Assembly (NCBI GenBank): GCA_031378845.1
Contig: JANNES010000015.1
Coordinates: 124,001 to 188,000 of the forward strand
Direction of reading: 5' to 3'
DNA from: JAJNPS01 sp031378845
GTDB lineage: Bacteria > Pseudomonadota > Alphaproteobacteria > Rhodobacterales > Rhodobacteraceae
Length of the DNA: 64,000 bases
Positions 42,003 through 50,785 of this stretch are shown in pieces. The stretch's first letter is position 1, and each line of letters starts with the position of its first letter. Both the position numbers and the translations under genes were made by a program. The notes beneath the pieces are model-generated. The model did no database searches. It was not told the origin of the DNA and saw only the letters and a program-made list of their open reading frames with translations.

Positions 42003-42890
42003 ATGTCCGAAAAAGAAGCACGAGACGCCGCCGACCTGCAAACACGGAGCGCACAGCCCCTGTTTCTGCGCCAGAGTGCGCCAACCAGTCGTCTGCCAAT
42101 GCCCGATCAACGGCCCGGTCGCGAGGTATTCGCGGCCGCTGCCGATACCGGCGCAAAGACGCCTTCGGCATCATGGGATTCGCTTTGGTCCACAACGCTC
42201 GACCATACAGGCCTCAGGCGCAACGGCTTGTTCACCGATCCGACGTCGTCCGAGATTGCCGGGCACTTTGACGTGCTTCGCGCGCGCCTGTTGTTGCTGA
42301 TCGCCGCGAACAACTGGACGCGGATTGCTGTGACCTCGCCGACGCCGGGCTGCGGAAAAAGCTTTGTCGCGGCCAATCTGGCGTTGAGCCTTGCGCGTTT
42401 GCCAGCCTGTCGCACATTGCTGATTGATCTCGATCTCAGGGCGCCACGTCTGGCCGAGATTTTCGGTCGCAACGATGTCCCTGCATTGAGCGGCTATCTG
42501 CTTGGACTGGAATCGATGGAATCGCAGGTGCATCGTCTTGGCGTTAATCTGGCGGTTGCTTTGAACGGCGTGCCCGAGGCGCGGCCCTACGAAATCCTGC
42601 AAGATCCTGAAACGATCCACACGCTTGACGCACTGCATGCGCGGCTTCAACCGGACATAACGATCGTGGACCTGCCGCCAGCGCTTGAATCTGATGATGT
42701 TCTGGCAATGGCTCCGCATCTTGATGCGGTATTGATGGTTGTTGATGGCACAGCCACGACGCCTGACGACATTCGACGGTGCTCGACCCTGCTGGATGGG
42801 CAGATACCCTTTGCCGGGATCGTCCTGAACAAGTCGCAGGACCGCGGCTTGGCCCGCCTTCGGCGCGCCCGACGCAATGGTGGTCGCTAG
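42003..42890 (+). CDS. BY-kinase-like P-loop ATPase of exopolysaccharide synthesis (CpsD/Wzc-C type)
   Basis: This encodes 295 residues. After a disordered 80-residue N-terminus come Walker A (SPTPGCGKSFVAANLA, about residues 110-125), the BY-kinase Walker A' (LLIDLDLRAP, the DxDxR form) and Walker B (ITIVDLPP). These proteins work with a membrane chain-length protein to control polymerisation and export of exopolysaccharide. It lacks the tyrosine-rich C-terminus on which true BY-kinases autophosphorylate; the last 20 residues are basic (RLRRARRNGGR). It may thus be a switch without a tyrosine tail. The partner gene starts three bases after its stop. Confidence 0.88.
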   Translation: MSEKEARDAADLQTRSAQPLFLRQSAPTSRLPMPDQRPGREVFAAAADTGAKTPSASWDSLWSTTLDHTGLRRNGLFTDPTSSEIAGHFDVLRARLLLLIAANNWTRIAVTSPTPGCGKSFVAANLALSLARLPACRTLLIDLDLRAPRLAEIFGRNDVPALSGYLLGLESMESQVHRLGVNLAVALNGVPEARPYEILQDPETIHTLDALHARLQPDITIVDLPPALESDDVLAMAPHLDAVLMVVDGTATTPDDIRRCSTLLDGQIPFAGIVLNKSQDRGLARLRRARRNGGR

Positions 42891-42893
42891 TCT

Positions 42894-44207
42894 ATGGCAC
42901 TCGTTCAGAACCTCGATGACATCATCAATCTTTTGCGTTGGCGCAAACGCGTCGTCTTGCTTGTCGCAATTCTGGGTACATTGGTGTCGACCTACGTGAT
43001 CGCCAATCAAGGCAAAGTGTACCGTGCTTTTGCGTCGATTCAAGTTGCGGGCCCTCAGGTTCAAAACCCGGCGTCACGGGCAGAGTCCGGCAGCAATGCC
43101 GCGCAGCTCATGCAATCCATCGAGCATCGGTTGACCAACCGAGAGAACCTGACCTTGATTATTGAGCGTCAGGGGCTGGCGGCGCGCAATCCCGCAAAGT
43201 CGCCAGAACAGCTAGTCGGCGACTTGCGCAATTCCATCAGCATCAAAACAGTCGCTGGTGTGCCTGGTACGTTTGGGAGTTCCGGTTCGATTTCTGCGAT
43301 CATCGTCTCGGCGTCCTCAAGCGATGCAGAGGTTTCCGCACGGATCGCGAACGATCTGGCGCAAAGCATTGTGGACATGTCGAAAGAAGTTTCTACATCG
43401 CGAGCACGCGACACTTTTGCATTTTTTGCGGACGAAGAGAAACGCATCCGCAACGAAATCGTTGCTGGCGAGGCAGATCTTGCGGCGTACCAGAACAGCA
43501 ATGCCGATAGTCTTCCGGTCCTGGCAGAAGCGCGCCGCGAAGAACTCACGAGCCTCAATGTGCAGCTTCGCGAACTGGATCAGCAGCTCTTGGAGGTTTC
43601 CACCGAGAAAGCCCGACTTGAAAGTCAGGGTGTGCAGCGCGAGACTGATCGCCGTCGGTTGGACGAGCTGCTTGATACGTTCAGGTTGCTGAACGAAAGG
43701 CAGGATTTTGCAAGAAAACGTCGCGATGAAGTGCAGGCCAGTCTGGCGGACGTGCCAGAAGTAGAACAAACAATCGCGGCGCAAGAGCGAGAACTGTTGC
43801 TGCTTCAAGACAGGTACTCGTCAGTATCGCAGAGTTTTGCGGATGCCGAGACCGCCTTGTTGTTGGCCGAGCGCCAGCAGTCCGAACGCTTCATGCTGTT
43901 GGATCGCGCAATAACGCCAGACTATGCCGTCGGCCTTGGCGGTCGAAAGCTGGTGATGGCTGCAGCGGCGGCATCCCTGCTTGCTGGAATTCTTGCGGCG
44001 ATCGCGGTCGAACTCGCTTTCCCGATCGTGCGCACAACTGCGCAGGTGGAGCACGTGTTGGGCGTGGGGGTTATCGGTGCGATACCGGAAGTGCGCGAGC
44101 TCACCCGACGCACCCTGCGTGAAGGCAAGGCATTCTATATCTGGAACGCGGCGGCAGTTATCGGGATTTCGCTGGTTGTTCTGCTGATCTCGTCTGGAAT
44201 TCGCTGA
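42894..44207 (+). CDS. Wzz/GumC-type chain-length determinant protein
   Basis: This encodes a 437-residue inner-membrane protein. The N-terminal helix is at about residues 17-37 (VVLLVAILGTLVSTYV). A long periplasmic region with coiled-coil helices at about 165-320 follows, then a second helix at about 350-375. A short cytosolic linker (VEHVLGVGVIGAIPEV), typical of the junction to the kinase in fused ExoP/Wzc proteins, precedes a third hydrophobic helix at the very end. It is the membrane partner of the kinase-like protein encoded directly upstream and sets exopolysaccharide chain length. It ends at a shared bidirectional terminator. Confidence 0.9.
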   Translation: MALVQNLDDIINLLRWRKRVVLLVAILGTLVSTYVIANQGKVYRAFASIQVAGPQVQNPASRAESGSNAAQLMQSIEHRLTNRENLTLIIERQGLAARNPAKSPEQLVGDLRNSISIKTVAGVPGTFGSSGSISAIIVSASSSDAEVSARIANDLAQSIVDMSKEVSTSRARDTFAFFADEEKRIRNEIVAGEADLAAYQNSNADSLPVLAEARREELTSLNVQLRELDQQLLEVSTEKARLESQGVQRETDRRRLDELLDTFRLLNERQDFARKRRDEVQASLADVPEVEQTIAAQERELLLLQDRYSSVSQSFADAETALLLAERQQSERFMLLDRAITPDYAVGLGGRKLVMAAAAASLLAGILAAIAVELAFPIVRTTAQVEHVLGVGVIGAIPEVRELTRRTLREGKAFYIWNAAAVIGISLVVLLISSGIR

Positions 44208-44556
44208 CCACCGGAACGAGAGCGTGAGCGCAGGCTTTGGTGTAAGGGAAAACACTTTGCCGCCAGCAAGATCAAGCCGCCGACACCCCCCTGGATCGTC
44301 TATCCGTGCAACCGCGATGGATGCCGACCAGTGCTTGTTACCCCAGACAATCAACGTCTGGACTGACCGGGTTTGGCAGCATTTGCCGCGCCGGGTCTCG
44401 CAGGACCAATTCGCGTCGCATCGTGTGTGCCCACGGACGTAGGGTCCTGCCGAGAGCGCTTGCCACCTGCCCGGATTTCGGGGCGGCGACTTGGTCAAAA
44501 ACACAAAGAGCGAGGCTGAACCTCGCTCTTTTTCATTGATGTACAAACTTAAACCG
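44208..44556. other. Gap between converging EPS genes
   Basis: These 349 bases hold a strong two-way terminator at the right-hand end (44505-44533). The rest has only short frames without ribosome binding sites, and I see nothing else supported in it. Confidence 0.6.
44505..44533. terminator. Bidirectional Rho-independent terminator
   Basis: AAAGAGCGAGG and CCTCGCTCTTT pair perfectly around a CTGAA loop, with A and T runs flanking the stem. It works in both directions, ending the chain-length gene transcript from the left and the sugar transferase transcript (stop at 44557) from the right. Confidence 0.92.
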
Positions 44557-45267
44557 TCAGTAGCCGGTACCCTTCAGGACAACACCAATCGTCTTGAACA
44601 TGATCCGCACATCGGAACCAAATGACAGCGTGTCGTCATAGACCGTGTCAAATTCGGCACGGGCTTCGAACGACGTCTGATTGCGGTCGGTCGTCTGCCA
44701 CAGGCCCGTCACACCAGGACGAACTCGAAAATAAGCTTTGCCCGGATACATGGACTGCTGGTTCACCATCATCGGGCGCGGACCAACAAGGCTCATGTCA
44801 CCACGAAAGACGTTCAACAGTTGTGGCAGCTCGTCCAGCGAGGTCTTGCGCAGCAACTGTCCAAAACGCGTGACCCGCGGATCAACGCGCAGCTTTTGAT
44901 TGCGATCCCATTCAACGCGGGCTTCGGGATTGGCATCCAGATAGGCCGTCATGCGGGCATCGGCATCGACCACCATCGTTCGCAGTTTCCACATCCGGAA
45001 CGGGCGACCGTCCTTGCCGACACGGAACTGACTGTAGAACGGCTGACCGCCTTCGCGCGCGACAAACAGCGCGAGAGCGAGGATGATCGGAAGGATGATC
45101 GGCATTGTCACCAAGACCGCAAGCACATCCAGAGTACGCTTGAAATAGTTCCGGTAAACGCCCGACTCTGCGGGAACAAGATAACTGGAGCTTTGACCCA
45201 CAGCACGTTCATTGCGCGGAACAGCGCCAATCGCACGGTTGGAAAGCTCGGGCACACTGAAAGTCAT
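44557..45267 (-). CDS. Undecaprenyl-phosphate sugar-1-phosphate transferase (ExoY/WcaJ-like)
   Basis: This is the initiating enzyme of exopolysaccharide synthesis: it moves a sugar-1-phosphate from a UDP-sugar onto undecaprenyl phosphate. The 236-residue product has a short N-terminal extension and one membrane helix (about residues 55-77). The catalytic domain shows KLRTMVVDAD, RKTSLDELPQLLNVFRGDMS, LVGPRP and VRPGVTGLWQ, all signatures of the family. The ATG at 45267 has GGAG nine bases upstream and replaces a longer frame. The short form (one helix) is like ExoY rather than the five-helix WcaJ type. Confidence 0.95.
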   Translation of the reverse strand: MTFSVPELSNRAIGAVPRNERAVGQSSSYLVPAESGVYRNYFKRTLDVLAVLVTMPIILPIILALALFVAREGGQPFYSQFRVGKDGRPFRMWKLRTMVVDADARMTAYLDANPEARVEWDRNQKLRVDPRVTRFGQLLRKTSLDELPQLLNVFRGDMSLVGPRPMMVNQQSMYPGKAYFRVRPGVTGLWQTTDRNQTSFEARAEFDTVYDDTLSFGSDVRIMFKTIGVVLKGTGY

Positions 45268-45700
45268 TGTCAGTACTCCGAGAACAATCGGCAAGATATT
45301 GCCGAACAAAACAAATTGTAGTCGCTCAAACCCAAGGAAGTTTCGTCTAATGCCTTACGCGCCGGACACGACATCTACACAACTCACACAAAGCTTCTAG
45401 TACAAATGGATATACGGATTATTTGCCCTTTTGGCGACTGCGAAATGCGGCATCGCGCTGAGTTTAAGACACATTCTAGATGTTTTTTTGCCATGTGCTC
45501 GCCCTAACAGATAGGGCGTGATTTTGGATACAATCTAGGATTGTATCGCGCCTCGAGGCGCCGTTTCTGGTGCGATGGTGATTCGTTAGAATTGACCCGT
45601 TTACCTAGCTCAAAGAGCGAGTCCTTTAGACGATCAACCTTCCGGCCCGCGCCGTGATCTGTGCGTGGCTCCTCGGATCCGCCGCCACTTCTACTTGAGC
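45268..45700. other. Intergenic region with three clustered inverted repeats
   Basis: The 433 bases upstream of the sugar transferase are relatively A+T-rich and hold its promoter. Three adjacent inverted repeats lie at 45501-45561 (see separate entry). No protein gene is supported in this stretch; the frame 45504-45899 is judged spurious. Confidence 0.6.
45501..45561. promoter_or_regulatory. Cluster of three perfect inverted repeats
   Basis: In a row lie GCCCTA-ACAGA-TAGGGC (45501-45517), GATACAATC-TAG-GATTGTATC (45527-45547) and the palindrome GCGCCTCGAGGCGC (45548-45561). They are about 240-290 bases upstream of the ExoY-type gene and downstream of a putative small membrane protein gene. 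They could be operator sites or transcript hairpins; none has a proper T run. Confidence 0.5.
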
Positions 45701-45889
45701 CTAGGCACCCCACCAGTTGTTGTTGGTTAACACAACGAACGCTAATGCTGACATCATGCCGACAGTTGAGTAAGCCAGCACTGCGGCCGCCAAAGACGCG
45801 CCAACCAGGATTGAACCGCATAGCGCCAAAACGCCGCCCGAGAACCCGAACAGCATCACGCCCAAAATGATCCCCGGAAACCTCAGCAT
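45701..45889 (-). CDS. Putative small hydrophobic membrane protein
   Basis: This encodes 62 residues with two membrane helices (about residues 5-27 and 30-52) and a C-terminal NNNWWGA. The ATG at 45889 follows GTGGGGAC, which is a plausible ribosome binding site. It lies upstream of the ExoY-type gene on the same strand. I do not recognise the family. The composition is clearly that of a membrane protein, which a shadow frame would rarely give, but there is no second line of evidence. Confidence 0.5.
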   Translation of the reverse strand: MLRFPGIILGVMLFGFSGGVLALCGSILVGASLAAAVLAYSTVGMMSALAFVVLTNNNWWGA

Positions 45890-45991
45890 GTCCCCACACG
45901 CGATAGTTGTAGTTGGTGCTAGGTTAGAAACAATGTTGTAAAAATCAATGTTTTCTTGCCAAAACTTTCACAAATCGGCACATCGCCGCCG

Positions 45992-46870
45992 TCAATGCTC
46001 ACGGGCGATGGCTTGGAGATACTGCCCATAGGCGTTCTTGCGGAACAGTTCCGCCCGTTTCACCAACGCGTCCCGGTCGATCCATCCAGACCGATAGGCA
46101 ATCTCGTCCGGGCAGCCGACCTGTAGACCCTGACGATCCTGAAGCGTGCGAACAAAATTGCCAGCGTCGAGCAGACTGCCATGCGTCCCGGTATCCAGCC
46201 AGGCAAAGCCGCGACCCATCAGCTCGACCTTCAGGCTGCCCTCGGCGCGGTACTTTTCCAAAAGATCGGTGATCTCCAGCTCGCCACGTGCTGACGGACG
46301 AATGCTTTGCGCCATGTCCGGCGCGCGCGCATCCAGATAATAAAGGCCCGTCACCGCGTAGTTCGAGGGCGGCACCGCTGGCTTTTCGATGATCGCGCGA
46401 ACCTTGCCATCCTGGTCGAAGTCGACGACGCCGTAACGTTCAGGGTCCGCCACACGATAGCCAAAGACCGCCCCGCCCGTCTGCGCCTTGTCCGCCGCAG
46501 CCAACAGTTCGGGCAGTCCGTGACCGAAAAAGATGTTGTCGCCCAGAACCATCGCAGACGGCGCACCAGCCAGAAACTCACGCGCCAACAGATAGGCTTG
46601 CGCAAGTCCGTCCGGTGACGGTTGCACGATCCAGGTCAGCTGCATGCCCCATTGGCTGCCATCCCCCAAGAGCCGCTGGAACTGGCCTTGATCTTCTGGT
46701 GTGGTGATGATCGCGACTTCGCGGATCCCGCCCAGCATCAGCACCGATAGCGGATAATAGACCATCGGCTTGTCATAGATCGGCAAAAGCTGTTTCGACA
46801 CGCCCATGGTAATCGGCCAAAGCCGCGTCCCCGAGCCGCCTGCCAACAGAATGCCTTTGCGTTTCATCAT
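45992..46870 (-). CDS. rfbA: Glucose-1-phosphate thymidylyltransferase
   Basis: RfbA makes dTDP-glucose from dTTP and glucose 1-phosphate, the first step to dTDP-L-rhamnose. The 292-residue product opens with KGILLAGGSGTRLWPIT and shows KPMVYYPLSVLM, MVLGDNIFFGHGL and ITDLLEKY. The start is set by the ATGA overlap with the rfbD stop and a GGGAG site; the frame's longer N-terminus is not used. It is the last gene of the rfbC-B-D-A operon. Confidence 0.97.
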   Translation of the reverse strand: MMKRKGILLAGGSGTRLWPITMGVSKQLLPIYDKPMVYYPLSVLMLGGIREVAIITTPEDQGQFQRLLGDGSQWGMQLTWIVQPSPDGLAQAYLLAREFLAGAPSAMVLGDNIFFGHGLPELLAAADKAQTGGAVFGYRVADPERYGVVDFDQDGKVRAIIEKPAVPPSNYAVTGLYYLDARAPDMAQSIRPSARGELEITDLLEKYRAEGSLKVELMGRGFAWLDTGTHGSLLDAGNFVRTLQDRQGLQVGCPDEIAYRSGWIDRDALVKRAELFRKNAYGQYLQAIAREH

Positions 46871-47724
46871 GTCGCTCCCAGTTCGGCCAGAATGTGGTCG
46901 AGGTCGGCGCGCCAATCGGGCCGGTCGATCCCAAAGGCGGCCTTCAGCGTGCCGCCATCCAGACGCGAATTCAACGGACGTTTGGCAGGCGTCGGATAGG
47001 CCGATGTCGGAATGTCGCAAACCACCGCCGCCAGCCGAGCCTTATCCATGATGGCCCGCGCAAAATCGGCCCAGGACACATCCGGCGCACCGGAGAAATG
47101 GTGCGTGCCACCGGCAGACCCGCCAATCATCGCACGCGCGCAAACAAACAGTGCATCGGCAATCGCTGCTGCCGCTGTCGGCCCGCCCACCTGATCTGCC
47201 ACCACGTTCAGGCTTGCACGTTCCGCCCCGAGCCGCAGCATCGTTTTCACAAAATTGCTGCCATGGGCTGACACCACCCACGAGGTGCGCAAGATGACAG
47301 ATGCGCCACCAGCAGCCCTCACTGCCAACTCTCCGGCAAGCTTCGTGCGGCCATAGGCGCCCAAGGGAGCCGTCGGATGATCCGGCGCAAAGGGCGTCGT
47401 GCCTGACCCGTCGAACACATAATCGGTCGAGATCTGCACGAACGGTCGGCCCATTGCCGCGCAGGCAGCAGCCATCGCCCCCGGTGCGTCGGCGTTCACC
47501 ACACGGGCCGAAGCCTCATCGGCCTCGGCGTGGTCCACCGCCGTCCAGGCTGCCGCGTTGATCACGGCGTCTGCATTGCTGTCGCGCACCGCCTTGGCAC
47601 ATTGTTCGGGTTGGGAAAGATCGGCCTCTGCCCGATCAAGCGCGATCATCGTCATGTCTTGCGGCAACCGCCGGATCAGCTCTCGGGCGACCTGGCCGGT
47701 CTTGCCAAAGACCAGGATCTTCAT
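46867..47724 (-). CDS. rfbD: dTDP-4-dehydrorhamnose reductase
   Basis: RfbD carries out the last step, NAD(P)H reduction of dTDP-4-keto-L-rhamnose to dTDP-L-rhamnose. The 285-residue product has the N-terminal nucleotide fold (MKILVFGKTGQVAREL), NAAAWTAVDHAE, STDYVFDG and the catalytic YGRTK. The ATG at 47724 overlaps the rfbB stop (ATGA), and its own stop overlaps rfbA. Confidence 0.96.
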   Translation of the reverse strand: MKILVFGKTGQVARELIRRLPQDMTMIALDRAEADLSQPEQCAKAVRDSNADAVINAAAWTAVDHAEADEASARVVNADAPGAMAAACAAMGRPFVQISTDYVFDGSGTTPFAPDHPTAPLGAYGRTKLAGELAVRAAGGASVILRTSWVVSAHGSNFVKTMLRLGAERASLNVVADQVGGPTAAAAIADALFVCARAMIGGSAGGTHHFSGAPDVSWADFARAIMDKARLAAVVCDIPTSAYPTPAKRPLNSRLDGGTLKAAFGIDRPDWRADLDHILAELGAT

Positions 47725-48761
47725 CCTGCGACACCCATCCGCGTCCCGACGCCGGTGCGCGCCTGCAAAGGCCGCCACCACGCCTCATTGGCCAGAAACC
47801 ACTCCACCGTGCGGCGCAGGCCCTGATCCAGCGTCACCGACGGCCGCCAGCCAAGCTCTGTGCGGATGCGCGTCGGATCAATTGCATAGCGCGCATCATG
47901 TCCGGGCCGGTCCGTCACATGGGTGATCAGGCGGGCATGCGGTCCGCCCTCCGGGCGCAACGCGTCCAAAAGCGCACAGATCTTGTGGACCAGATCGATG
48001 TTCGTGGCCTCGTTCTCGCCGCCAATATTGTAGCTGCGCCCGACCGCACCACGCGTCAGGACCGTCAGCAGTGCATCCGCATGGTCCTCGACATAAAGCC
48101 AGTCGCGCACGTTCAAGCCAGCACCATAGATCGGGATCGGCTTGCCCGCCAAGGCGTTCAATATGACGACCGGGACCAGCTTTTCAGGGAAATGGAACGG
48201 CCCGTAATTGTTGGAGCAATTGGTCATCACAACGGGCAGGCCATAGGTTTCATGCCAAGCCCGCACAAGATGATCCGATGCCGCCTTGGACGCCGAATAG
48301 GGGCTGTTTGGCGCATAAGGCGTCTCTTCGGTGAACTGCCCCGTCGGCCCCAAGGTCCCAAAGACCTCGTCGGTGGAGATGTGGTGGAACCGGAATCCCC
48401 CGGGCCGACCTTTGCGCGTCCAATGCGCGCGGGCGGCCTCGAGCAGATTGAAGGTCCCGGTGATGTTGGTGTCGACGAAATCCGAAGGTCCGTCGATGCT
48501 GCGATCGACATGGCTTTCGGCCGCCAGATGCATCACCGCAGCCGGCTCGTGGGTCGCGAACACGCGGTCGAGCGCTGCGCGATCTCGGATGTCTGCCCGC
48601 TCGAAATGATAGAGCGGCGATGCCGCGACCGTGGCCACATTGTCCAGACAGGCCGCATAGGTCAGCGCATCCAGGTTGACCACCTGATGGCCCGCTGCGA
48701 CGGCCTGACGAACCACGGCGGACCCGATGAACCCGGCACCACCCGTGACCAAAACCTTCAT
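47721..48761 (-). CDS. rfbB: dTDP-glucose 4,6-dehydratase
   Basis: RfbB converts dTDP-glucose to dTDP-4-keto-6-deoxyglucose using bound NAD+. The 346-residue product is of standard length. The nucleotide motif is TGGAGFIGSAVV, HLAAESHVDRSIDGP is diagnostic, and STDEVFG and YSASKAASDHLV contain the catalytic residues. Start and stop both overlap the neighbouring rfb genes. Confidence 0.97.
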   Translation of the reverse strand: MKVLVTGGAGFIGSAVVRQAVAAGHQVVNLDALTYAACLDNVATVAASPLYHFERADIRDRAALDRVFATHEPAAVMHLAAESHVDRSIDGPSDFVDTNITGTFNLLEAARAHWTRKGRPGGFRFHHISTDEVFGTLGPTGQFTEETPYAPNSPYSASKAASDHLVRAWHETYGLPVVMTNCSNNYGPFHFPEKLVPVVILNALAGKPIPIYGAGLNVRDWLYVEDHADALLTVLTRGAVGRSYNIGGENEATNIDLVHKICALLDALRPEGGPHARLITHVTDRPGHDARYAIDPTRIRTELGWRPSVTLDQGLRRTVEWFLANEAWWRPLQARTGVGTRMGVAG

Positions 48762-49324
48762 TGTTGGTCCTCGACTGAAAATGGCGACACGAAATCGACG
48801 AAAAGTGGCGCGACCTTGTCCTTGGCCGACAAGATCGGCGTTGCGTCCAACTGCCAGTCGATGCCCAGCGTCGGGTCATCCCAGCGGATCGCCCCATCGC
48901 AATCCGGCGCGTAAACATCAGAACACTTGTACTGCACTTCGGTCATCGGCGCGCGCGTGACAAACCCGTGCAGGCAGCCTTTCGGAACCAGCAGGTGTTT
49001 GCTATTTTCTGGTGTAAGTTCAATGCCGTACCACTGGCCGTAACTGGGCGAGCCAACACGCACATCAACGGCAATGTCAAAGATCGCGCCCCGGGTGCAC
49101 CGCACCAGCTTGTCCTGCGCATGCGGCGCGCGTTGGTAATGCAGCCCCCGCAGCGTTCCGATTTCGGCCGACATCGAATGGTTGTCCTGAACAAAATCGA
49201 TTGGGTATCCAAGCTTGGCCATCCGGGCGGCATTCCAGGTCTCCATGAACCAGCCACGTTCATCGCCGAACCGGGCCGGGATGAATGCCACCACGCCGTC
49301 AATCGGGGTCTTTTCGATCTGCAT
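48758..49324 (-). CDS. rfbC: dTDP-4-dehydrorhamnose 3,5-epimerase
   Basis: RfbC epimerises C3 and C5 of the 4-keto sugar on the way to dTDP-L-rhamnose. The 188-residue product is a cupin-fold epimerase with RFGDERGWFMETWN, QDNHSMSAEIGTLRGLHYQ (containing the catalytic His) and the FVTRAPMTEVQYKCSDVYAP segment. It is the first gene of the rfb operon and diverges from the Gfo/Idh gene over about 430 bases. Confidence 0.97.
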   Translation of the reverse strand: MQIEKTPIDGVVAFIPARFGDERGWFMETWNAARMAKLGYPIDFVQDNHSMSAEIGTLRGLHYQRAPHAQDKLVRCTRGAIFDIAVDVRVGSPSYGQWYGIELTPENSKHLLVPKGCLHGFVTRAPMTEVQYKCSDVYAPDCDGAIRWDDPTLGIDWQLDATPILSAKDKVAPLFVDFVSPFSVEDQQ

Positions 49325-49753
49325 TCTTCACTCACTCGGTCGACCGTGTCGTCTGGCATGTCGCACGGTTGTAGGATCTCTTAAAGGGGAACTGATGACA
49401 ATTTGTAACCAACGCGCCTGCGTTGCGGCGCAAAAGCCTCTTTTCAATGCAGTTCTCAAGCGGAAAAGCGCCAAATTCATCCTGACTGCCGCCGTATCAC
49501 GCAATGGACTCTCGTTTCCCGACCCTGCCGAAACGCAGCCACGCATTCGCATCATGGACCAATGCGCACGATGGATCGGCGCTGCAACGGTTGGGTATCT
49601 GCGGTCATGTTGGGGCAGATTGGCATCGTTCCGCCGGAGTGATCACAACCACCATTGCGCAAGAGCGCAAAGTTTGTGCACATCGCAGTTGACCATGCCA
49701 CCGAAACTGATCAAGCAGATGTCCATGTCAGGTACATATAGAGGCCAACGGTT
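49325..49753. other. Divergent promoter region of rfbC and the Gfo/Idh gene
   Basis: These 429 bases separate two divergent transcripts and should hold both promoters. Short frames on the plus strand here have no ribosome binding site and no resemblance to known proteins. I could not define a specific promoter or operator. Confidence 0.55.
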
Positions 49754-50785
49754 GTGATCCGACTAGGTATCGTAGGTACAGATCATCTAGCGCAACGCAT
49801 GATCAGTTGCGCCACGCATGTTCCTGATGTTCGCATCACCGCAATTGCGTCGACTTCACAGGGTCCGGCCGGGCCTTTGGCGCAACCTCTGGATGCTGCC
49901 GTCTGTGATGACGCAACCGAATTGGCGTCCCGTGCGGACGTGGATGCCGTGTATGTCACGAACTTCAATCGCGACCACGCGGCAGCGACACGGGCAGCCA
50001 TCGACGCTGGAAAACATGTCCTGGTCCAAAAGCCGATTGCGATGTTGCCCGATGAAACGGCGTCGGTCATCGCGGCTGCGCGTCGCGCAAATGTACTGCT
50101 GGTCGAAAATCTTTGGTGCCTCACGGTGCCCGCCGCGCAGGCCCTGATCGAGCGCGCTGATGCGCAAACCCTGGGGCGTCCGCTCGCTTTTTCTCTGGAT
50201 TTCGGCTTCCCGGTCCAGCCGGATCTGTATCCTGCGCTGTTCTCGCCCGATCTTGGCCTGCTGCGCGATCGCGGCGGCTATGGCATCGCATTTGCCCGGC
50301 GCCTGCTGGGACCGATTGCCGATCTGTCATCGCATGTGAACTGGGAAGGCGATGTCGACACATCCGCCACGATCATCCTGCGCCATACATCCGGAGCCCT
50401 GTCCAAGCTGGGTTTCTCGTTTGATGCGCTCATGTCAAACAAGGTCAACCTGTCGTGCAGCGGCGGCCTATATCGGCTTGAGCCATCGCTTGGCGGCGAA
50501 AGCCTGATGTCACTCGTCGCAGAGGCGCAGATCGGGCCACTGGCGAAACCCCGAACCAAACGCGCAAGGTCCTTTCCGATGGTACAGGCGTTGCGACGCT
50601 GGCGAAGATCCCCCAAGGCAGAAAAGTTCCCGATCGGCGGCGACCTGCATTTGCCGATGCTGCGCCATTTCGTTGATCTGATCCTGACGGGGCAGACCGA
50701 AAGCCCGCTTGTTCCCCTGGACCTTTCTTTTGAAACGCAATGTCTGGTCGAAATGGCACGAAGCAAGGTCAGCGCCGCGGCATGA
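49754..50785 (+). CDS. Gfo/Idh/MocA-family oxidoreductase
   Basis: This is an NAD(P)-dependent sugar dehydrogenase or reductase of 343 residues. The Rossmann motif is LGIVGTDHLAQRM. The usual EKP motif reads QKP (HVLVQKPIAM, about residue 92), keeping the lysine. The C-terminal domain with DRGGYGIAFARRLLG is typical. The start is GTG at 49754. Its stop overlaps the next glycosyltransferase (ATGA), so it probably makes or modifies a sugar for the exopolysaccharide. The exact substrate is unknown. Confidence 0.87.
   Translation: MIRLGIVGTDHLAQRMISCATHVPDVRITAIASTSQGPAGPLAQPLDAAVCDDATELASRADVDAVYVTNFNRDHAAATRAAIDAGKHVLVQKPIAMLPDETASVIAAARRANVLLVENLWCLTVPAAQALIERADAQTLGRPLAFSLDFGFPVQPDLYPALFSPDLGLLRDRGGYGIAFARRLLGPIADLSSHVNWEGDVDTSATIILRHTSGALSKLGFSFDALMSNKVNLSCSGGLYRLEPSLGGESLMSLVAEAQIGPLAKPRTKRARSFPMVQALRRWRRSPKAEKFPIGGDLHLPMLRHFVDLILTGQTESPLVPLDLSFETQCLVEMARSKVSAAA

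Noticed and set aside
41782..42195. Minus-strand frame of 137 residues upstream of the glycosyltransferase
   Set aside because: It overlaps the start of the BY-kinase-like gene, has no ribosome binding site and has an unnatural composition.
45504..45899. Minus-strand frame of 131 residues
   Set aside because: It overlaps the more convincing small membrane protein and the inverted-repeat cluster, and its product looks random.
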